Positions 39,401 to 48,400 of a DNA stretch of 64,000 bases are shown here, in pieces. Position 1 is the stretch's first letter, and each line of letters begins with the position of its first letter. The translations under genes and the position numbers were made by a program. Below the pieces are notes generated by a model that was not told the DNA's origin, ran no database searches, and saw only the letters and a program-made list of their open reading frames with translations. The stretch is from Malurus cyaneus samueli (Eukaryota > Chordata > Aves > Passeriformes > Maluridae), in NCBI GenBank assembly GCA_009741485.1, contig CM019236.1:61487867-61551866 (forward strand), written 5' to 3'.

Positions 39401-42400
39401 CGTGACATTTTTTAATCTGTTAACAATATATGAATGCTCTCTGCAGGTTATTCCCGCTGTCAGCAGGTTCAGCTGATAGATGATGTTTTTGCATTGGCAC
39501 AGTAAGTATGTGTCTTGGGTTGATAAGTGACACGATTGCATTCATCCCATACAAATGTTCTTTTTCGTAAAAGAGCTCAAAACTAATTGTTAATAAGGAA
39601 TAACTGTGAAGTGTAGAACTGCTGCTACATAAGTACACCAAAAATGTCTTTGTTTTGGAGGACAGGTCTTGAATTGGAATTTCATTGCAAAAAAAATGAA
39701 CTCCATGTTTATTCCACACTGAGGGACAGAAATGCCATGCTGAAGTAGTTAATTCCACGAATGGTGCGCATATATATTTAATAGTTCGATTTTTACACTA
39801 ATGTACATTCCACAAAAGAACCTGTGTCTTGGGGGTGTCTTTTTATCCCAGCCCATCTTCGTTTTCTTTTCCTTTTGTTTTGTGTTTGGGGTGGTTAGTA
39901 TTGTCGCCATTTTAAAGAAAGCGAGCCCCCCGACCAGGCAATATCGCGACAGTTCCTGGGACAGTTGGCGAGGCAGCCAAGGGGCGCTCAGCCCATCCCA
40001 ACACGCGAGCGATTCGGGCGGCGAGGCAGCACCGTGTGTCTACCGTAGATACTGTGGCACCTCGGCCTTGCCTGTTTCTTCTTGTTTCTTTCTCCTTCGG
40101 CTCTGAGCCTGGGCTTGCTGCCTCGTTTCTCTGCCTCTCTGCTGTCAGAGAGCCCAGGGCCAGTGTGTGCCGCGCCGGGACCGGGGTACGCGGTCCTCTG
40201 CCGGGAGCTGTGCACAGCCCGGACCCAGGGCCCGGCCATCGCCGGTGAGCTACCCAGGGGAGCCATCCCCTGCTCAAACCCCTCCATTTTTCTGCCGCTC
40301 CGCCCAGTTTTTTGCTACATTGTAACCCAACATCCCGTGCCTACCGGGACGCCCGTGGGTCCTGCAACAGCTGCGGAGTTCCTGCTACCGTCTTGCTTGC
40401 TACCCGCTGAGCCAGCCCCGCCGTTCCAGCTTGCTGTGCAGCCCATGCCGCCATTCCCGCATTCACCCGCCCGCCATTGCCGTGTGAGGGAGAGACGCGG
40501 CTGAGCGCTCGCCACAGCGCCCCCTGCCGGCGCGGAGGAATCACCGCCCCGCCGGGAGCCCCCAGCGCCCCTGCCGGCTGTGAGCGGAACTGCAGCACAG
40601 GAGGGGGCTGCATTGGGGTTATGGCTTTGCTTCTTGTCGCTGCCCGTGGTGTGGGTTGCCTTGTTATAAATACTAGTAAAGAAATGTTATTAATTTTCCC
40701 ATATCATCGCGTGAAAGCTCCTTGATTTCAAAGTTGTAGTAATTCAGAGGGAAGTGAAGTCATATTCTCTGTTCCAAGGGAGGTTCCCACCTTTCTTGGC
40801 AGACACTTCTTTCAAACAAAAACAACATACAATGAAAATAAGTTGTTTTGCAATAAAAATAAAAAAAAATATTATTGCTAAAACAGCGCTTTTCTTCTTT
40901 ATTTTGTTTTTGTGGGCCTGACATACCCTGCAAAGTTATTTGTACTGTATCCTGCAGACACAAGCAGATACAGTGTGTATACTGCCATGCTTACTGACAT
41001 GATTGTCCTATTGCTTCGATAGTGACACTGTGCTCCTTAACAGTTGTTCTGAGAATTCAGTTCCTAAAATCAGCTCTGCTTAATTTATTTTTTCCAATGT
41101 CTTTTCTAGGTCACTTTCCAAACAGTTCCCTGATGTTTTATGTATTGTCTGTTTCATAAATAAACAGGTATTTGTGGTAGGTAAATGATGTGAATAAGTA
41201 TGCTAAAATGTGTGCACATTTTTTTTTTACATAGCTTTGGTTACGTTCCAATTGAAACAGCACTTGAACTAACAAAATACCTTGCCAAAGAAGATGAACT
41301 CTTCATATGGAATGTGGTATTATTAAACCTAATACCTGATAATTTGGAAAGTACACTGAAGAACTATGAAGTATATCCACTTTTAAAGGTATGACCGTTT
41401 TGTTAGCAAAGATACTAGGCTATTCAAATATATGTCTAAAATTAATGCTTTTTAAATTCTCAAAAATGTAGTGGTGACTATTCTACGATGAGTCAGAGTT
41501 CTTGTAATTCCCTTTGCATTACTTTATCAACCTTTGTCTTTTAACAGGAGGAGGTACTTAATTACAAATTTTAGCCAATGATAAGTCTTCTTGATCTTGG
41601 GTCATTCTTACTGAAAAGCAGAAATATATTCACATTCTTTACATTAAGCTTCATCCTTTGTTTTTTTGAAAGAGAGAGTCTGGAAAACACAGCTATCAGT
41701 CAGTAGCAAGTGAAAAGCTGCTGTGTATAAAAGGCATATAGTATACAGTATATATATGCTCAGTGCTTCATACTGCCTTTCCATTCATCCTCATGAAGTG
41801 AAAGAAGGAACTGGGTTTGGATACTAAGGGATACTAATTTATTCTCTTCCGTATTTGACTTATCTGAGATAGTACAGTCATATTTGTTTCCTTGAAATCT
41901 GTTTGAAGATTTCATTTATGTCTAAAGTACAATTCTACAGTATTCTCTTAAGCTCTAAAAAGTAAAGGTATGTTAAAATAAATGAGAATAAATATTTCCT
42001 ACTCAGAAGGGCTTTTCTCTGCCTGTTTCTGTGAGAATTTTTCTTTCATAATTTAAAAAATATTTTCATTCAATAAGTTAAAAAATCCTAGTGATATGAA
42101 ATGGTAATGTGCCAGTTTGAATTGAGATAAAGGTATATTCAATTTTAGACCAATTTTTTATTTCATTTTAATGTCCTGTGTTTTCAAGAAATTAGTAGTG
42201 GATTTTTGGGATAAATCTGAGTAAATACAAAAGAAATACAGAAAAGTAAAAACTTATATCTAAATGAAAGTAACTTTTCTTTCCCTTCTTTTAAAAGAAA
42301 TACCTTTTAAAGAGAATATTGCCAATATACCATTATTATGCAGGTTTTATTCGTCAAAACATTGATGCTTTGGAAGATGACCATTTTGCTCAGTAAGTAT

Positions 42401-45400
42401 TCTGCTTTTCTTAAAAGTTTTCTCTGGTGTGATTGGATCTGACACATTGCAGTTGGCTTGTGTAAATTTAAATACAAGATACAGGAATAATTCTCTAACT
42501 AATGTGAATGTAACCAAATTGTTATTTTACTGTCCTGTAAGTGTGTATCACTTATGATACACCTCCAATGAAAATTGCAGTATCAGGATAGGAGATAAAG
42601 GATGAGAGTTTAAGGATCTTAGTGGTAGCTTTCATTTATCAGAGAACAGGCTCAACAGGCTGCTGCTGCTGCTAATTGAAGAAAAACTGGCAGCAATGAA
42701 CTTAAGACACGATTTTTGTATCAATCACTAAAACTCTAAAATGCTTCATTTTGCAAGGCCACTGCAGCCACAGCCATCAGACTAGAGGGAAACAGTACCT
42801 TAAAACTTCCAAGAGGGATATAAACCATACAAAAATAGAACAAAAAATTGTTTGCCTCACTAATAGCCATTAATATTAATATCAGGAGACCATTATTGTT
42901 TGTTTAATTATTTTATTAAAACTCAGCTGTTCCTGGTAGAGATTTCTATGTGTTAACATCATCATATTTTGAAACTGTGGTGGTCGGGCACAGTTCAAGC
43001 ACTCCAGATGTGGTATGCCTATCTTTTATTCTTTTGCATATCTTTTATTCTTACTGTGTTAATACACTCTTGCCTTCAAGAATGTATTTGGAAAAACTCT
43101 TTGCAACAGCATGCTGGCTGGGCCTCCAAGACTGTTTGGACCTGTCATCTGAACTGTATGCTAAGTGGATGGACAACTCTGAATACAAGTAAGGGTGATG
43201 ATCTGCTCTGAGAGGTGTGCATGTCTAAGGGAGGTGGAAAGTTAAAATGCTGTTACAAGGGAGAGGCAGAATGAGACATGCCTCTGTACACTGCTCTCAT
43301 TTCTTGACAGAATGACAGAATGACAGAATTTAATACAACTCTGTCTCCCCAACCTCCTCCTCTTTCCCAAATCCCAGTTTTATGATGATTTAATAATTAC
43401 TGCTTTTGCATAGGCTTTACAGGCTGGAGGATGCAGATATTGCCATGAGGACCAAAATCTGCTTAGCCATGTAACAGGTGATCCTCCTGTTAGTGCTAAT
43501 ACACCATGTGGCCCAGTCCCTTTGCTGCACTACAAGCCTGGGGTTGTCACATATACCAACTCAGCTTCTAGGCTTTTGCTTAACAACACTGAGTGAAGCA
43601 ATGTTTGCATGATACAGCCATCTATCCATAGTGAGCCCATCAACGTGCCTTGCATGTTCTGTGTTCACATAAAGAGCTGTTGGGAACAACTGTCAGTCCT
43701 TATAGTGATACTGGAGCATAGTGGTCAGGGGTCTGCATTGTGAGAATAGTGTCTGGACTCTACCAGGAAGACACTTTCCATATTTAAGTATTGTATTATT
43801 AAAGAATATTTACAATTTATTGAAATTCTTATTCTCTTTTCCTCCCTCTTTCTTTGTATGTCTTTCTATGCAATATTCAAATAGTGTTGGCACTGGTGAG
43901 TGAACATTTAAAGTTTACTTTTTTTATTTGTAGTTGTGATAACTATTTTGTTTCTACTTGTGTCTCTGTTGATTTATGTAATTGGCTCAGTAAACTGAAC
44001 TTGTACTATTATGTCTGATTTTTCTGAAATAGCTTCATAGTAATCATCCTCATAAAAGCCAAACTGAGTTTTGCAGTTAGATGGAAACATTTAAATAGCC
44101 TAAATACATTTTGTTCCATTCTAGAGGGAATATTCTTGCAATTTCACATGAAAAGCAACAATGCTGTGCTGAATTGTCAGTCTGCTTTCAAAATAATCAT
44201 CTTCCCTTAATAATAATATTTGAAGTGATGGAATACTACATACCTTGCTTGACTTGAAGAGCTGAAAAGGCTGTGAAATATATTAGATGATTTGGTTTTG
44301 AAAATGATGATGAATATTAATTTTGCTGTCCTTCTCAGCACTGAGGAAAGTTCAAAAGGATTTTACTGAGACATAAGTGTGGAAAAATGAAGATCTGAAT
44401 TTTGTTAAGTGAAATAAAGGATCATATTTTAAGGAGAAAACTCCACAGATGATAGGACAATTCTTAGGTTTCAAGCAACAGATCACTGTTCCTATGCAGT
44501 TAATGAGGAGACTTTTCAGACATAATACACTTTGTATTGTATTTCACATACATATTTCACAGACAAATCCCTTTAGATGGTCTTATGTTCTCCACGCTGA
44601 GAGCAAATTCATAACAACACACTGCAGCTGTTCTGGCACAGGTGGAACCCAGTAGTATTCTTGCATCTGTCAAATTAAGTAATGCTTTTCTGCTCAGATT
44701 GGATGATCAACTTCCAGCTGAACATTTCCAGTTCCTGGCACAATGTAACTGGACTTGATGCAGTGCATTTTTGTCTGTTTTGTGGAAATAATAACCCAAG
44801 AGCTGTAATTCCCAGCCAATTTCCCAATTTTACTCTTTTTTCATTATAGGAATGTAGTGAAGCTCACTAAATCAATGTATTCTCTTAAGTGCTGTTATTG
44901 GCTTGCCTTTTGAAAGAAAGAAAGAAATAGCCTAGAGGGAGAGACAGCATTGCTGTAGATTTCACTTGTTTACTAAAGGTACAAATACCCTGCTGCTGCC
45001 CTTGAAAGTTAAGAAATCACTATGTCATTTCTGGATTGGTTTCAAAACACCAAAGTAAAATCACCTGGTCTGCTTTCCAGCAGCTTTTTACATCTTCCCC
45101 AAGATCCAGAAATGAGGAATCTCAGCAGGCCAGTAGTGTCAAATCACACAGCCACCACCAGAAAAAATACCAAGATTAGTAAGTCACATTCCTCTTCTAA
45201 TAAAACCTCAAGCTCCAAAGTCCCTCTGGACCACAGTGGACACTCTCTGGGAACTATGCTACCTAAACTGCTTCAGGGCCACCATAGATGTCACCAGCCA
45301 GCAGACCATTGTCCTACAGTAAGCTGCCCATCCAGCCTGCCTTGATGTTGAACATCAGATCTGCAGCCAAAGGATATACAGAACTTGTCTATTCACACTT

Positions 45401-48400
45401 CCCCCACAACTTTATATTTAGTAATGTACATTCTCTTGGAGCTACTGGAACAGCTTCAGTAGCAATATAAATAGCTGTGCTTTGGCTGAAAGAGTTTTAC
45501 CCTCTTATCACCTTGCCATGACAGTCTCGCTGCAACATTATGAAAGGATTATTGAACAAATTACTAGACTCTGTAACTTAAATAAGATCTGTCCTAGAAG
45601 GATTCCTTACAGGACTATACTTAGCCTGATGTTACTACTCTATATGTCTTGGTGGCAAACCCCTTATGTCCCAGAAAATATCTAGATAAAGGGATGCAAA
45701 TTATTTTTAAGTAAATATAAAACATGGCCATGCTTTCTGTTATTATGACAGTGAAATCCCCCACTTGAAACAGGACTACCAAAATCCCTGGATTATGCCT
45801 TTCATTAACAAGATGTCTGTCATGCAAAACATGCAGCTCTCTTTCCTACTAGTCCTTCATACCTGAGTTTAAAACTTCCTGTTTTCTACCTTGTACTCCA
45901 AAGATTGATGTCCTATATCCTTTGTTCTGATTTACTCTGTTGGCATCATCCTCATTTTTCTCTAGGATAGTCTGCTGAAACTCAGAAATTTTTCTCAAAT
46001 TGTATTTAAGTTTGAATTTGCTGTTTCCAGTTTTGGGCCTGAAGAATGGCTTTTGTGACCAGAAACTTGTCTGGTTTTCCAAGTCTATGGAAAAATAATT
46101 TTTACACCTTTACTTACAATCTTTGTCTTAATGCAATGATAAGCAGACTAACAGTATGATAATAGGAAGTTAGATGTTTTGCTTGTAGCAATGGGACCCG
46201 TTTTTCTGTAGGGAATTAGTCCAAAATACCATTAGTTGAAACTGTTTTCAGATAGCCTGCACAGTAGAATACTGCTATCACCAGAAAGTACTTACAATGT
46301 CTTAATGTCAGGCACACATCATTGCTACAGGAGAAATTTTCTATTCAGCCTTTGCATATGGAGCTTTACACTGGTAATATTTGCATTTAGTTTCTGTTAC
46401 GAAATTCAGTGCCGTGTTGAGGACTCTTTCCTGGAGCGGGAGTAACAGGAGGCTTCCTGTTGCATGGAAAAATGTCCCTGCTGTTTCCTTTGTGCTGTAA
46501 ATGGCTCTTCCTACTGGATGCACTCACTGAAGAAATTTTGAAACAGCTTGTCTGGGATGATGCATGTATGCAGTGGTGTAGTTTTCAATGGTGAGATCCG
46601 TTTCCTGGGTTGTGGTGGAAAACAGTGGCACTGACACTGTATGTACATAAAATAGTCTGGTCCAAATGCTCTAAAAATGTCAGGGTTGTTAGTTTTCCGT
46701 TAAACTCCATGCTTTTTCAATGCTTAAGTCATGAATAAAAATCAAATTTCTTACCTTATTTATATTACTATTTTGTACTTCCATTGTGGTGTGTCTTATT
46801 AATTGTGAATAAACATTTGCTTTCAGTTACGCATGAAGAACAAGGCTTGCCTCTACAACAGTACTATACCTTTTAATTGTATTTTGCCTTGTAGAATTCC
46901 CTTTTTAATTAGAAGAACAGTCTATTGTTATGGTGTTGCAATCGGAAGTGATAAAGAATGGAATTTTGCATGGCAAATGTGTAACCATACTGATGCCATA
47001 GAGGAAGAGGAAGATATGCTACTCTATGCCATGAGCTGTGCCAAAGAATCATGGTTACTTCACAGGTGACTTTGATCAAAGTATTTTTGTGTATATAGAA
47101 GTAAATAATAAGAACAAAAATACTTTACTGTGAAAAACTGGTGGAGGTTTGCTTGCCCCAGAAACATGTGTCTTCCACTGGGAAAGTTATAAGAGCTCTA
47201 ATGGAGGAAGTATAAAATATGGAGCAAATAAATAATCCTTCTGCAGATACATGTGTATCATCAAGTCTTAAGTCCTAATTCTATGTGGGCCAATCAAAAA
47301 GTCAAGACATATATCTGAGAGTCTTGTCAAAATGTTTCCAGAACAGAGTTTGGAACACTGTGTTTTTCTTTTACTGGCATTTGTATCTTTGTCAGTAAAA
47401 ACGTTTTGAATTCCCTAATCTGTTGTGTTTATATTATCTAACACATTTGTTAAGTGATGGAGTTTTGGCAGTGATCATCTAAAGAATTAGCATCCAAGTA
47501 TTTGCATAACCTCCATGGGTCTAAAGGTCTGGAAGCAGTATTTTACTCCTTCCAGCCACCTGCTCTAGTGCGGTAGTCATTCGGGAAGACAGAACAAATA
47601 TGGCCTAGAATAAGATAAAAAAGTGTTGCAAAAAGACGCCAAATCAGCTATGCTGACTTCCCACTTAAACTATGATCCTTTATTGCCATTTTTCTTGCAA
47701 CAGGCTAGCACTATTCCCTAATAAGATCAGGAAGTTCTGATGAGCTTCTTCCTCTGCATACTTAGTAGCTGATCAGCCAATCTGTTTTTTGAAATGCCAC
47801 CCTGGGAGTTTTTTGGGGTGAAGAATGTTAAGATACACTTTTCCTGGGCCTCACTATACTTTGTCCATTATGTTAGACATAGTGGTGGCATACAAACTCA
47901 ACTACTCTACCCATAAAGCAGCTGCCTCCAAGACCGTAAGAAAAAATAATTCTAAAAGGGTTAGTTAGAAAGTAGGAACATGCAATGTAAAAATATTGAG
48001 GCAACAAAGAGAACAATTACTTTTCAAGATATTCAGGTGCCTGAATTTTTTGCAGTTGCAAAAAAATGTCAGTCACTGCCACTGACATCATTAGCACATG
48101 CTTCCTAAAATACTTCTGAAATCCTGCCTTAGCCGTCATAAAAAAAACTTATTGGGTCTAATTATAGGGCACCCTATAAACAGGTCACTTTCGTGTAACA
48201 GTGTCTCTTTGCTGGTGCACTCCGTAGGCTCCATCTGAGTCAGAGTGATGTGAATCTCCTGAAATTTTTGTGAACTGGATTATATTTCCAGATTGTAATA
48301 CTATATATTTCCATTGTAAAACAGCAAGTGACAGGTTAATTTCTTTCCTGCTTTTCCAACAGATACTTGCAATATGGGCTCGGTGACACATTATTTTCTT

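Larger units (their letters stand above)
36781..39446. other. LVRN intron 12
   Basis: 2.7 kb. Contains a T/G tract at 37.19-37.27 kb, an LTR-like segment near 37.37-37.90 kb, a 29-bp duplication at 37.90-37.96 kb and an AT dinucleotide repeat at 39.22 kb. The 38.4-38.9 kb part has moderately long open frames on both strands but no recognised protein. Confidence 0.65.

Noticed and set aside
43305..43330. ACAGAATG repeat resembling a CR1 tail
   Set aside because: Only about 20 bases match and no CR1 body follows.
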